Below, in pieces: positions 39,501 to 47,657 of a stretch of DNA of 57,241 nucleotides (position 1 is its first letter; each line of letters starts with the position of its first letter). The position numbers and the translations under genes were made by a program. The stretch is from RGIG4576 sp964536025. GTDB taxonomy: Bacteria; Bacteroidota; Bacteroidia; Bacteroidales; Muribaculaceae. The DNA lies in the NCBI GenBank assembly GCA_964536025.1, contig CAZHXA010000011.1, positions 1-57,241 of the forward strand. Reading direction: 5' to 3'. The notes below the pieces were generated by a model that saw nothing but the letters and a program-made list of their open reading frames with translations, did not search any database and was not told the origin of the DNA.

Positions 39501-40006
39501 TTATTGAAACTATTCCGTCAACTGCATTGACATCAAATCGTGGCACATCGGTATCGGTATTCAACTTCGGTACAGAAAACAAGATGTACTTATCAACAAT
39601 TTCAACTTTTGACAACAACAAATGGGATAACGGAAAGTTTGAAGTTGTGGATCTTTCTAACGGAGTTGCAAAAGCTACACTTAAATGTTCGGTTCCAGAA
39701 GCTTCTTTAGGTACCGGAAACTGGGGCACAGCAGAGGGTGTAGTAAGCCAATTTGTCCAAGTAAGCGGTAAAGCCAATTCAGTCTTCAAAGCATGGGCAT
39801 TGGTACCTACTCAAGGTATCGCTCACTTCAAGTTCAATGGCGAAAAAGAAACAACAACCGCTATTAAGGATGTTGTTGTAGAAGAAGAGGAATGTGAAAT
39901 CGAATACTACAACTTGCAAGGTGTACGTGTATCGACTGACAACATCACTCCGGGCATCTACATCAAACGTCAGGGAACAAAGACAAGCAAAATTCTTGTT
40001 CGCTAA
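36503..40006 (+). CDS. Very large secreted N-acetylmuramoyl-L-alanine amidase with T9SS sorting domain
   Basis: An 1167-residue secreted enzyme. Signal peptide (LAITLLGLSLSVAA); Amidase_3 domain about residues 38-235 with Zn ligands His47 (NPGHGG), Glu68 (YESDGN) and His123 (SLHSNG) and catalytic Glu204 (LLETWF). Then a CnaB/carboxypeptidase-regulatory-like domain (about 247-345), an Ig-like domain of HYDIN/BACON type (about 353-445), and two roughly 330-residue propeller-like repeats (each starting W-[NE]-YS). The C-terminal about 35 residues (YYNLQGVRV ... PGIYIKR) form a T9SS type A sorting signal. It cleaves the amide between MurNAc and the stem peptide. Cell-surface or extracellular location is inferred from the sorting domain. 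It is operonic with the propeller protein upstream. Confidence 0.88.
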   Translation: MKRLKILAITLLGLSLSVAADSGQSYTAKTEGKANFNKRKFYINPGHGGHDSDDRPIALPCGVAMFYESDGNLDRAVHLKDFLVNNNANVRLSRTTNKTSDDLGLSTIASQSNSYGGYFISLHSNGANASSNYVVSYYRTSSTNKTKETITGSKDFAYQAAKWHDDCTLSDQTYSTPRALGDYSFYGYNLGVLRTNNCVGYLLETWFHDYRPEALRMKSTVYNKFLAWQIARAAMANPGATGDLGCVVQGDIRDKSKTCGYTNYTTRNRDKFKAVEGATVKLLDASGTVLQEMTTDNCENGYYAFFDLKAKTTYKVSVSKSGYQTTTKEFTTGTNSQNLLTFDLEEGANNGITIDPSDLNFGSIPSETSSSKIITVTATGVTGNLTVTCDNSNFTLSSKSLSSTGGSLTISFNPKKAGSYTGTVTIKGGSYTRTLVVSGLAYNAPLLFTEVWNYSETSGKNESWTSDKSLLRNMTYGDGKLYVVKPSVPEILIINAETGKQEGTVCLDGVDGGTFKIMDVQYVDGKLLATNLAAKTGDPLKVYLWNNGVNVAPQVILNTTDFSGFTRIGDTFSYKGTLSEGTICYSAGTHQEQNKIVQYAVSNKEANTTPTAIGMSEDGTDNIIVGTSPRVIPDGDNFWVTGQNYYPTLVSAEGLLQYTVKGEALNNELAGNTFTKFSFKGSDYAFATTYTPNSDSKERLRDGRAVLLDGSNGWSEAKNIGEYPSNGLGNTRNTTFSGNIAVNVIEDECVEMWVLVNNQGIAHYRYGSKSSDNEGTETPGVTGSTEIGTVETVWEYSQQKGNLSKASSWLSYSASPYSRSIAVIGDNLYVLTSHAFNNSPVINIIDANTGEYKGELMSGSTDLTTTSNYNHAASLGVIGNDLYLSNSVNSDTHVLRVYKFTNGKGTPEKVLEINPTPVNALGDVIACANNRIAYCDGSNIVYFTVSNGTVNKTPNKIAISSTLGGTTTAGRFSAYPMTDGTFWVTGTASYPTHIGTDGKIIETIPSTALTSNRGTSVSVFNFGTENKMYLSTISTFDNNKWDNGKFEVVDLSNGVAKATLKCSVPEASLGTGNWGTAEGVVSQFVQVSGKANSVFKAWALVPTQGIAHFKFNGEKETTTAIKDVVVEEEECEIEYYNLQGVRVSTDNITPGIYIKRQGTKTSKILVR

Positions 40007-40032
40007 ACGAACAGTTACAATACTACCTAATA

Positions 40033-40072
40033 AAAACGGGGTACTTCTTTGTTATGAAGTACCCCGTTTTTT
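40033..40072. terminator. Bidirectional terminator between amidase and DUF695 genes
   Basis: A perfect 15-bp stem, AAAACGGGGTACTTC with GAAGTACCCCGTTTT, with an 8-nt loop and a T-rich run on both strands. It sits between convergent stops. Confidence 0.9.
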
Positions 40073-40092
40073 ATATCATTTAAAATAACCTG

Positions 40093-40539
40093 TCATTCAT
40101 CTTCTATCTCGGTTGCTTCACGCATCTCCTTATATTCAGCCCACTCAGCATCTTCTTCGGCATAAAATTCCAATGGCAACTGTTCAAATGTTGCCAAATC
40201 TTCATTAAATTTTCTATTAAATATTCTCAAATTCATTGTATAGAACACCCAATTACGCTCACCGTTACCGGTATAAATGCCGGTAAGCACCGCAATGGGG
40301 TCTTTCATAAAATCGTTTTGTAAAGCATCTTGCACTTCTTCCATCAGAGTAGATGTGGCAACATCGGGCATTCCATCTTTATCTTCTTCATATTTCCAAG
40401 TAATTTCCACACGAAAATTATACTTTCCGCTTTCAATCACCTCATCCATATCACGCCTTCCGGTAACCATTATCAATTTACCGTTTTCGGCTTCGGCAGG
40501 ACAAGTCCACCATTCATCTGTCAATTTCAATTTTGCCAT
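40093..40539 (-). CDS. DUF695 family protein
   Basis: A 148-residue acidic cytoplasmic protein recognised as the DUF695 family: DEWWTCPAEAENGK, VIESGKYNFRVEITWKY, AVLTGIYTGNGERNWVFYT and LPLEFYAEEDAEWAEYKEM. Function is unknown. No signal peptide or membrane helix. It is monocistronic, with a -7 box upstream (40574-40581). Confidence 0.85.
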   Translation of the reverse strand: MAKLKLTDEWWTCPAEAENGKLIMVTGRRDMDEVIESGKYNFRVEITWKYEEDKDGMPDVATSTLMEEVQDALQNDFMKDPIAVLTGIYTGNGERNWVFYTMNLRIFNRKFNEDLATFEQLPLEFYAEEDAEWAEYKEMREATEIEDE

Positions 40540-40573
40540 ATATCTGTTTAATATTTGTTTTTTTCACTTTGAA

Positions 40574-40581
40574 CAAAAGTA
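40574..40581 (-). promoter_or_regulatory. -7 promoter box for the DUF695 gene
   Basis: On the minus strand TACTTTTG, an exact TAnnTTTG match, 35 bp before the DUF695 ATG. Confidence 0.55.
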
Positions 40582-40668
40582 CTTATTTAATTTGAAATGT
40601 AGAGCCTATTATGCCTTAATTAGTTCACCTATACCAAGCATAAATGATTAATTAACGAAAAAATGTTG

Positions 40669-40676
40669 TATCTTTG
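40669..40676 (+). promoter_or_regulatory. -7 promoter box for rmuC; decides its start codon
   Basis: TATCTTTG matches TAnnTTTG. Transcription would start about 7 bp downstream, beyond the TTG at 40674, so the ATG at 40701 is the likely rmuC start. Confidence 0.55.
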
Positions 40677-40700
40677 ATAAAAAAAATAACATTCACTACA

Positions 40701-41984
40701 ATGACTACAATTATACTTTCTATTATTATACTGATTTTAATCGTAATAATATTCAGTTTATATAACGCTTTACGCAAAAGTAATGACGAGAAGACTTCTG
40801 CCCTATCTGAAATTGCCGGAAAATCGGCATTATTGGAAAATTACACCTCTCAATTAAATGAATTGCGTAAAAAAAACGAAAGCATGACTTTACTTTCGGC
40901 TGAAAACGCCCGACTTCAAGAACAAATACGCTTAATAAACGAAGAAAAAGAACGTTTACGACAAGAAACGGAAAACAACTTCAAAATTCTCGCTAATGAA
41001 ATATTTGAAGACAAAACCAAGCGTTTCAAGGAGTTAAACGAGACTCGATTGACCGAAATCCTCTCTCCGCTTAAAGAACAAATAACAAAATTTGAAAATA
41101 CGCTTCAAGACAATGCCAAAAACGACATTAAAGATAGAGAAGCTCTGAAAGAACACATAAAAATACTCGTAGAACTTAACCAAACCATAGGCAAAGAAGC
41201 TAAAGACCTGACAAAAGCCTTGAAAGGCAACAGCAAGACACAAGGCGATTGGGGTGAAATGATTTTACGCGACATATTGGAAAATTGCGGTTTACAAGAA
41301 GGGATACACTTTACCGTACAACAAACCACCGATGAACAAGGTAATCGCCTTACAAGTAGCGACGACCGAGCTGTTCGTCCCGATGTGGTAGTAAAATTCC
41401 CTCAAGACAAATCCATCATCATCGATTCCAAAGTTTCTCTTTCAAGCTATGTGGAATATTGTGCCACCGAAGATGAAGAATCTCGCAAAATATTCATTAA
41501 CAAACATCTCACATCGGTAAAAAAACATATCGATGAATTAAAGGGTCAAAAATACCAAAAAGCCATCAAAAACTCGGCAGATTTCGTTATGATGTTCATT
41601 CCCAATGAAGGTGCTTATATTGCTGCCATGCAACACGATAATAATCTTTGGAAATATGCATACGATAATCATGTGGTAATTATATCCCCCACTCACTTGG
41701 TATCGGTACTAAAATTGGTCGACCAATTATGGCAACACGACAAGCAAACCAAAAACGCATTGAGAATAGCCGAAGAAACAGGTAAATTATATGACAAATT
41801 CGTGGGATTCACCGAAGACATGAAAGCAATCGACAAAACGCTCAATTCTACAAGAACCGCCTACGACAATGCAATGAAAAAATTATCGACAGGCACCGGA
41901 AACTTAATAAAACGAGTAAGCGACATAAAAGAACTTGGTGCTAAAACGTCTAAAACGTTATCACTGAACCCAAGCGACGAATAA
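40701..41984 (+). CDS. rmuC: DNA recombination protein RmuC
   Basis: A 427-residue RmuC family protein, linked to limiting inverted-repeat rearrangement in E. coli. An N-terminal membrane helix (TIILSIIILILIVIIF) and a coiled coil (about residues 30-180) precede the conserved nuclease-like core: GDWGEMILRDILEN, VRPDVVVKFP, IIDSKVSLSSY and FIPNEGAYIAA. The chosen ATG is 27 bp inside the longer reading because a promoter box overlaps that start. The family is predicted to be endonuclease-like; the reaction is not established. Confidence 0.92.
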   Translation: MTTIILSIIILILIVIIFSLYNALRKSNDEKTSALSEIAGKSALLENYTSQLNELRKKNESMTLLSAENARLQEQIRLINEEKERLRQETENNFKILANEIFEDKTKRFKELNETRLTEILSPLKEQITKFENTLQDNAKNDIKDREALKEHIKILVELNQTIGKEAKDLTKALKGNSKTQGDWGEMILRDILENCGLQEGIHFTVQQTTDEQGNRLTSSDDRAVRPDVVVKFPQDKSIIIDSKVSLSSYVEYCATEDEESRKIFINKHLTSVKKHIDELKGQKYQKAIKNSADFVMMFIPNEGAYIAAMQHDNNLWKYAYDNHVVIISPTHLVSVLKLVDQLWQHDKQTKNALRIAEETGKLYDKFVGFTEDMKAIDKTLNSTRTAYDNAMKKLSTGTGNLIKRVSDIKELGAKTSKTLSLNPSDE

Positions 41985-42140
41985 AATCAAAACATACACG
42001 AAATTGGCGTTTTTTACGTTAAGATATTATAATTACAAGCGAAGAAAACGATAATTCAACGAATTTTATTTATCTTTACCTCGCAATATTTTGTTCTTAT
42101 ATCAAATGGTAATTAACAAAATATCAAAAACAATATTGAT

Positions 42141-42425
42141 ATGGAAGAAAATCAAATAGAAAAAGAATCTTATAACGAAAACAACGACATAAAACGCCCC
42201 GATACGGCAAACCAACGTAAACAATCAGCCAACACCGTAAAATGGGGGGTGGTTTTCGGCATTTTTATGAGTTTCATCTATTTCTGCATGGCTTACCTTA
42301 CCCTATGCACAGATTATTTCTTTTGGATTCAAGATTGGGCACGCTACGGATTAGGCACAATATTCTTAGTTTATGGTGTGTGGAGAGGTTACAGATACAT
42401 GAAAGAATTCAAAAACATCTTTTAA
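42141..42425 (+). CDS. Small two-helix membrane protein in the PstS-TPR gene set
   Basis: An unrecognised 94-residue protein. The N-terminal about 30 residues are charged and disordered-looking; residues about 37-60 (GVVFGIFMSFIYFCMAYL) and 72-84 form two membrane helices, and the C-terminus YRYMKEFKNIF is cytoplasmic. It lies 4 bp before the PstS-like gene and is probably cotranscribed. A near-consensus box TATCTTTA (42071-42078) lies upstream. Related Bacteroidota loci carry exbB/exbD/tonB genes at this position, but this protein is not one of them. Confidence 0.7.
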   Translation: MEENQIEKESYNENNDIKRPDTANQRKQSANTVKWGVVFGIFMSFIYFCMAYLTLCTDYFFWIQDWARYGLGTIFLVYGVWRGYRYMKEFKNIF

Positions 42426-42429
42426 TATT

Positions 42430-43398
42430 ATGACACAAAGAATTGCACTATATTCCATATTTTTGGCTATCATTCTTGCTTTCTCTTCTTGCGAAAACAA
42501 GAAAAAAAACACTTATTCATCAGGACTTGCCACTGTAATGTGTGATGAAAGTTTTGAAAACGTACTCAGCCAAGAAATTGAAATGTTTGAGTACCATTAT
42601 CCCAAAGCCAACATCATACCTTATTATGTGGATGAAAAGTCGGCTATCGATTCTCTCATGGAATTGAAAACCCAACTTATAGTGATTCCTCATGAATTGT
42701 CAAAGGCTCACGAAGCTCAATTGAAATTGAAAAACCGTCACTTGTTTCAACAAAGATTGGCTGTAGATGCAATTGCCCTCATCGTAAACAAGGATAACCC
42801 TCAAGATGAGCTTACCATCAACGAGTTGAGCAGCATCCTTACCGGAGAAACAACCAATTGGGACGAAATAGATCCATCAAAACTTAAAAAAATTCAAGTA
42901 GTGTTTGACCATAAAGGTTCAAGCATAGTAAAATACATGGAAGATTCTGTGACTCACGGCAAACCCTTCGGTAGCGAAGTGTATGCTCAAAACAGCAATA
43001 AAGAGGTTCTTGATGTTATTTCAAAGAACAAAAATGCAATAGGCATAATAGGCGTAAGCTGGATTACCCCCGACATGAGAGGCCGAAGCAAAAGTGCAGC
43101 CGAATACATGAATGAATTACAAAAAAACGATACTACGGCTCTCGATTTCAACGAAAATATAAAAGTACTTGAAATAAGACGTGATGACAGCCCATTCGGA
43201 TATAAGCCTTATCAAGCTTATATTTTCAGTGGAGAATATCCCCTGTATCGCAGTATATATGTTGCCACAACTGCTGCAAGAGGTAGCTTACCTATTGGAT
43301 TCCTATCTTTCATGACCGGATATGTGGGACAAAAAATTATACAAAACACTGGCGTACTTCCTGCAGCCATACAACCTCGCATGGTACAAGTAGACTAA
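42430..43398 (+). CDS. PstS-like phosphate/ligand-binding lipoprotein
   Basis: A 322-residue lipoprotein (lipobox FSSC, Cys21) with a PBP-like fold: SILTGETTNWDEIDP, FDHKGSSIVKYMEDSV and IGIIGVSWITPDMR are typical of the PstS-like family. It is an orphan; no PstC, PstA or PstB lies next to it. In Bacteroidota such proteins sit beside TonB-complex genes and TPR proteins, so its role need not be phosphate uptake. The start MTQRIALYSIF gives a good signal. Expressed with the upstream 94-residue gene and, 96 bp on, the TPR gene. Confidence 0.82.
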   Translation: MTQRIALYSIFLAIILAFSSCENKKKNTYSSGLATVMCDESFENVLSQEIEMFEYHYPKANIIPYYVDEKSAIDSLMELKTQLIVIPHELSKAHEAQLKLKNRHLFQQRLAVDAIALIVNKDNPQDELTINELSSILTGETTNWDEIDPSKLKKIQVVFDHKGSSIVKYMEDSVTHGKPFGSEVYAQNSNKEVLDVISKNKNAIGIIGVSWITPDMRGRSKSAAEYMNELQKNDTTALDFNENIKVLEIRRDDSPFGYKPYQAYIFSGEYPLYRSIYVATTAARGSLPIGFLSFMTGYVGQKIIQNTGVLPAAIQPRMVQVD

Positions 43399-43457
43399 AC
43401 ATTTACGCCACACAAAAAAAACATTAACAGAAAAGATATTACTTTTCAAACAGAATA

Positions 43458-43478
43458 AATAATAATAATAATAATAAT
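43458..43478 (+). repeat. (AAT)7 microsatellite in the 5' leader of the TPR gene
   Basis: Seven perfect AAT units between a probable -7 box (TACTTTTC, 43440-43447) and the ATG at 43501. Slippage would change leader length or spacing, not the reading frame of a protein. Confidence 0.85.
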
Positions 43479-43500
43479 TGAAACTATAAACATTTTGAAA

Positions 43501-45201
43501 ATGAAATTTAAAGCTTTAGTTTTCCTATCGCTATTAGGAGGTTCTTTATCAGCTTACGCTCAAGGCTATAAAGATGGTATCGAGTACTACAAAGTGGGAC
43601 AGTATGACAATGCAAAAGAACTTCTTTTGCGTAATCTTAACGACGCTTCAACCAACAAAAGCGAGGCTTACTACTATCTTGGTTGCCTTGACATACAGGA
43701 CAAAAACGTTGCCGAAGCAAAAGCATACTTTGAAAAAGGTAATGCAGCCGATGCAAATAATCCTTACAACCTTATAGGTCTTGGAGCTATCGAACTTAAA
43801 AACGGTAATGAAAAAGCTGCAGAAGAACTTTTCAAATCAGCTCAAAAACTTGTTAAGAAAGATGCTTCAGTAGAAACTGCAATTGCTCGTGCTTATTATG
43901 ACGTTGACCCTGTTGCTTATGCTAAACAAATCGAAAAAGCAACCAACAATGCCAAGAAATATGAAAACGGACAAAATCCTGACATCTGGATTTTTGAAGG
44001 CGATGTAAACGCTGAACAAAAAAACTGGGGTGAAGCTGCAGGTCGCTATGAAATGGCTTTCAACTTTGACCCTGAAAACATCGAGGCTTACGTTAAATAT
44101 GCTAACACATATTATAATGTAAACCCTGACATGGCAATCGACCAACTTACCAAAATCCTTGACAAAAAGCCAAATTCTGCTTTGGTTCAACGCGAACTTG
44201 CCGAAAAATATTACAAAAACGAACAATGGTCTAAAGCCGCTCAACAATATGGTAAATATATCGAGAACCCTAACCACTTCACTCAAGACCGTTCTCGCTA
44301 TGCTTTCCTTTTGTTCTACGGTCAAAAATATGAAGAATCTCTTGCTCTTTCAAAAGAACTTGTTGCAACTCTTCCTGCCAACGATCCTCAAAACTTCTAC
44401 ATGAAACGTATGACATTCTACAATCTTGTAGCTTTGAAAAATTGGAACGAAGCTGAACAAGCTGCAATAGCTCTTTTCGACTCTCAACTTCCTGAAGGCG
44501 TGAAATATGAAGCAAAAGATTATACCGACTATGCTACAACTCTTAAAGAATTGGGCAGAACAGAAGAAGCTCTTGCTAAATACGAAAAGGCTGTTGAGCT
44601 AAACCCTGACAAAGTTGAATTGCTAAAAGAAATCAGCGACGCTTACTTAGATGCTAATGAATTTGTAAAATCTGCCGATGCTTATCAACGTTTTGTTGAT
44701 TCAGGCAAACACGTTACAAACGACCTTCTTGTTCTTTCTCAAAGATACTCTAACGTAGCTGCTACCGATACAACAGGTCTACACAAAGATAATGCTGTAC
44801 AAAATGCAATCAAATATGCCGAAGAAATTAATTCAAAGGTACCTAACCACCCTCGTATTCTTTTCCAATTGGCTCTTTGCAAATCTTTGCTTGATAACGA
44901 TAATTCCGATGGTAACGCTCTTGAAGCTATGGAAAACCTTGTTAGCCGTCTTGACCAAGAACCGGAAAACAAGCAAGCTAAAGCAAGAGACTACATCTTC
45001 GCTTATCGTTACAATGCTGTTTACTATGCAAGCGTTGCAGCTAAAATCAAGAAAGAAGATAAAAAATACAAAACCAATCCTGAATATTTAGATTGCATGT
45101 CAAAGATGAAAACAGCCTATGAAAATTGGCTAAGCGTTGATCCTACCAACGAAGGTCTTCGCAAATACGTTGAATCTTTGAACGCCGGAGAAAAGAAATA
45201 A
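43501..45201 (+). CDS. Secreted tetratricopeptide repeat protein
   Basis: A 566-residue protein from the ATG at 43501 (a TTG two codons earlier was rejected because the ATG gives the better signal peptide, KALVFLSLLGGSLSAYAQ). TPR units span about residues 22-400 (EAYYYLGCLDIQDKNVAEAKAY, EEALAKYEKAVELNPDKVELL); the end region is helical and acidic. TPR proteins of this type are periplasmic scaffolds and are commonly paired with PstS-like lipoproteins in Bacteroidota. Codons look optimised, suggesting high expression. A strong hairpin terminator follows. Confidence 0.85.
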   Translation: MKFKALVFLSLLGGSLSAYAQGYKDGIEYYKVGQYDNAKELLLRNLNDASTNKSEAYYYLGCLDIQDKNVAEAKAYFEKGNAADANNPYNLIGLGAIELKNGNEKAAEELFKSAQKLVKKDASVETAIARAYYDVDPVAYAKQIEKATNNAKKYENGQNPDIWIFEGDVNAEQKNWGEAAGRYEMAFNFDPENIEAYVKYANTYYNVNPDMAIDQLTKILDKKPNSALVQRELAEKYYKNEQWSKAAQQYGKYIENPNHFTQDRSRYAFLLFYGQKYEESLALSKELVATLPANDPQNFYMKRMTFYNLVALKNWNEAEQAAIALFDSQLPEGVKYEAKDYTDYATTLKELGRTEEALAKYEKAVELNPDKVELLKEISDAYLDANEFVKSADAYQRFVDSGKHVTNDLLVLSQRYSNVAATDTTGLHKDNAVQNAIKYAEEINSKVPNHPRILFQLALCKSLLDNDNSDGNALEAMENLVSRLDQEPENKQAKARDYIFAYRYNAVYYASVAAKIKKEDKKYKTNPEYLDCMSKMKTAYENWLSVDPTNEGLRKYVESLNAGEKK

Positions 45202-45231
45202 TATAAAAAAACTTTTCAATTTACAATATAT

Positions 45232-45267
45232 AAAAGGACTTCCCCCTATAATAGAGGAAGTCCTTTT
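45232..45267 (+). terminator. Intrinsic terminator after the TPR gene
   Basis: A 12-bp perfect stem, AAAAGGACTTCC with GGAAGTCCTTTT, followed by ATTTTAT. It lies 30 bp after the stop. Confidence 0.85.
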
Positions 45268-45349
45268 ATTTTATACAACTATTTCATGGTAATTATTATA
45301 AAGAATACTAAAAGTCAAAATATATACGCTTATGCTACGAGTGTATTTT

Positions 45350-45382
45350 TTTGTAACTGCATCATTTTAAGAGTTATATTTG
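45350..45382 (+). promoter_or_regulatory. Promoter of the subtilase-ruvA-sprA genes
   Basis: TTTG (45350-45353), 21-bp spacer, TATATTTG (45375-45382): full Bacteroidota -33/-7 pair. The subtilase ATG at 45443 is 61 bp downstream. Confidence 0.75.
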
Positions 45383-45442
45383 TTTTTTTTGACACAAACC
45401 ACTATTTTTGTTAAAAATTTAATCATAAAATATATAAACACG

Positions 45443-47641
45443 ATGTCGAAAAAGTCTTTACTAACGCTTATTATTTCATTCTATGCGATATTTGCATTTG
45501 CCGAAAATAAATTATCACTACGCACCCAATTTATGATTAATCATCATAAAGAAATTTTACAAAATAAGAAAAAATCGGCAATAAAACTTTTTTCTATCGC
45601 ACAAAAGCCTAATAGTAAAGCAACGGCACAAGTAATAATCACTCTTCATGAGACATGCAGTCTGCCCGATGAAATATGCGACAGCCTCAACATTGATGTA
45701 ATAAGTGATTTAGGCTCTATTATAACCACACAAATGCCTATTGAAAATATATCAAAACTTGCCGAATTGGATGAAGTAAAAAGCTTATCTACAACCAGAC
45801 GTGTACATTTACTCAATGACAGTGCACGCTTCGACATAGGCATAGACCAATTACACAATGGTTTTAATTTAAACAATACTTATAAAGGAAAAGATGTTAT
45901 AGTTGGTATCGTTGACTCCGGAATAGATTATAATCACATCAACTTCAAAGATTCAAAAGGCAATACTCGTGTAAAACAAGCCGGAAAATTCAACACAATC
46001 ACAGGACTTGTCGACACATATACTACGCCCGAAAAAATAGCAACCCTTACTACCGATTGTGACGAAGTAAGTCACGGAACCCATGTATCAGGCATTGCTA
46101 CAGGTAGCTATACCGACAATAATTACTATGGCATGGCTCCTGAAAGCGATATTTTACTATATGGCCTTGAAGATGGTCTTTATGATGCAAATATTATCAA
46201 CAGTATAAAAGAAATTTTCGATTACGCCGATTCGGTCAACAAGCCGGCTGTTGTAAACATAAGTCTTGGAGCAAATAGTGGCCCTCACGACAATTCCGAT
46301 TATTTCAATCGTTCCATCGACGAACTCACAGGAGAAGGCAAGATCGTTGTATTTGCCGCAGGAAATGAAGGAGCTAACGATTTATACATCAATTCTACAT
46401 TCAAGAAAAACAGCAACACACAACCACAATTGGCAACAATAGTAGAATATGATGGAAGCACCGAATATTACTCCGAAGTTGATGCTTGGAGCCGCGGTAA
46501 CGAGCCTTTTGGTATTCAATTCTTCATTTATGATACATTTGAAAACACTGAATTATTAAGTTCAGGAGTTTTTTATCCCACTTCAACCGACTATAAAGAA
46601 TTTACTTGGAAGACTTCAAAATTGTCAAACTATTATACCGGAACAATTGCTGCATTCGGGCAACTTGACATAAATAACAATCGCTACGAATTATACGCCT
46701 ATATTGAAGGCGACATGACAAGCTATCGCTACAAAATAGGTATAAAATACTATGGCAAACAAAACACCGAAATAGATTGTTGGGCAAATCCCGAACCTAC
46801 TCAATTGACCGATTACGATAATCCTGACTATACTAAAGGTACTCCCGACGGTTCTTTCAACAGCATGGGTTGTGCCGACAATGCCATCAATATAGGTGCA
46901 TACTCAACAAAAAAAGCATTTCATGCAATCGATGGAGAATTGTACTATTATCCCTATGCCACTAAAAGCGATATAGCCGATTTCTCCAGTTACGGAACCG
47001 ACATTAACGGAAGAAATTATCCCGATGTGGTAGCTCCGGGATATACAATCATATCTTCAGTGAATAATTATGACACATATACCACAGTAGAAAATCAGAA
47101 TACTTTGGTTAATATTGTTTCTGTCGACGGGAATAACAGAAAATACCATTGGGGCGATATGTCGGGTACATCAATGTCAGCTCCGGTTGCAACAGGTACC
47201 ATTGCTCTTTGGTTACAAGCACAACCCGACCTTACTCCGGAAAAAGTACGTTCCATAATGACAGAAACTGCTACCAACGACAAATTTACACAGAAAAGGA
47301 ACTCCATTCAGTGGGGAGCAGGAAAACTTAATGCTTACGACGGACTTGTAAAAATCTTACAAGACAACAATAGTGCTATAAACGACATTTCAACACCCAA
47401 CGATGCAATGTTGCTTTATCCTAATCCTTCAAATGGTAATTTTTCTATTTTCATTCAAAACGAAAGCACAGTTAAAGTAGCTATATACACATTAAACGGA
47501 ACTATGGTATATAGCGAAGCCATAAATACCGACAACGGACTGGCAAACCTATGTCTTAACGGAATTTTATCACAAGGACTATATTTATTAAAAGTAGAAG
47601 GTAAATGCACTTCTTACTCCACAAAACTTGTAATTAAATAA
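45443..47641 (+). CDS. S8-family (subtilisin-like) serine peptidase with T9SS sorting domain
   Basis: A 732-residue protease from the ATG at 45443; earlier TTG lies in the promoter. Signal peptide (KKSLLTLIISFYAIFAFA), N-terminal prodomain-like region about 25-130, S8 catalytic domain about 150-620 with a complete triad Asp158 (GIVDSGID), His211 (SHGTHVSG) and Ser577 (GTSMSAP). An inserted beta-rich domain of about 160 residues (about 320-480) splits the core. The last about 75 residues (LYPNPSNGNFSIF ... GLYLLKVEG) are a type A T9SS sorting domain. The gene is 16 bp upstream of ruvA and likely read through into ruvA-sprA. Confidence 0.9.
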   Translation: MSKKSLLTLIISFYAIFAFAENKLSLRTQFMINHHKEILQNKKKSAIKLFSIAQKPNSKATAQVIITLHETCSLPDEICDSLNIDVISDLGSIITTQMPIENISKLAELDEVKSLSTTRRVHLLNDSARFDIGIDQLHNGFNLNNTYKGKDVIVGIVDSGIDYNHINFKDSKGNTRVKQAGKFNTITGLVDTYTTPEKIATLTTDCDEVSHGTHVSGIATGSYTDNNYYGMAPESDILLYGLEDGLYDANIINSIKEIFDYADSVNKPAVVNISLGANSGPHDNSDYFNRSIDELTGEGKIVVFAAGNEGANDLYINSTFKKNSNTQPQLATIVEYDGSTEYYSEVDAWSRGNEPFGIQFFIYDTFENTELLSSGVFYPTSTDYKEFTWKTSKLSNYYTGTIAAFGQLDINNNRYELYAYIEGDMTSYRYKIGIKYYGKQNTEIDCWANPEPTQLTDYDNPDYTKGTPDGSFNSMGCADNAINIGAYSTKKAFHAIDGELYYYPYATKSDIADFSSYGTDINGRNYPDVVAPGYTIISSVNNYDTYTTVENQNTLVNIVSVDGNNRKYHWGDMSGTSMSAPVATGTIALWLQAQPDLTPEKVRSIMTETATNDKFTQKRNSIQWGAGKLNAYDGLVKILQDNNSAINDISTPNDAMLLYPNPSNGNFSIFIQNESTVKVAIYTLNGTMVYSEAINTDNGLANLCLNGILSQGLYLLKVEGKCTSYSTKLVIK

Positions 47642-47657
47642 AAAAACATTCACTCAC

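Noticed and set aside
45380..45442. Upstream TTG start for the subtilase
   Set aside because: It overlaps the -7 box (45375-45382); the ATG at 45443 is followed directly by a signal peptide.
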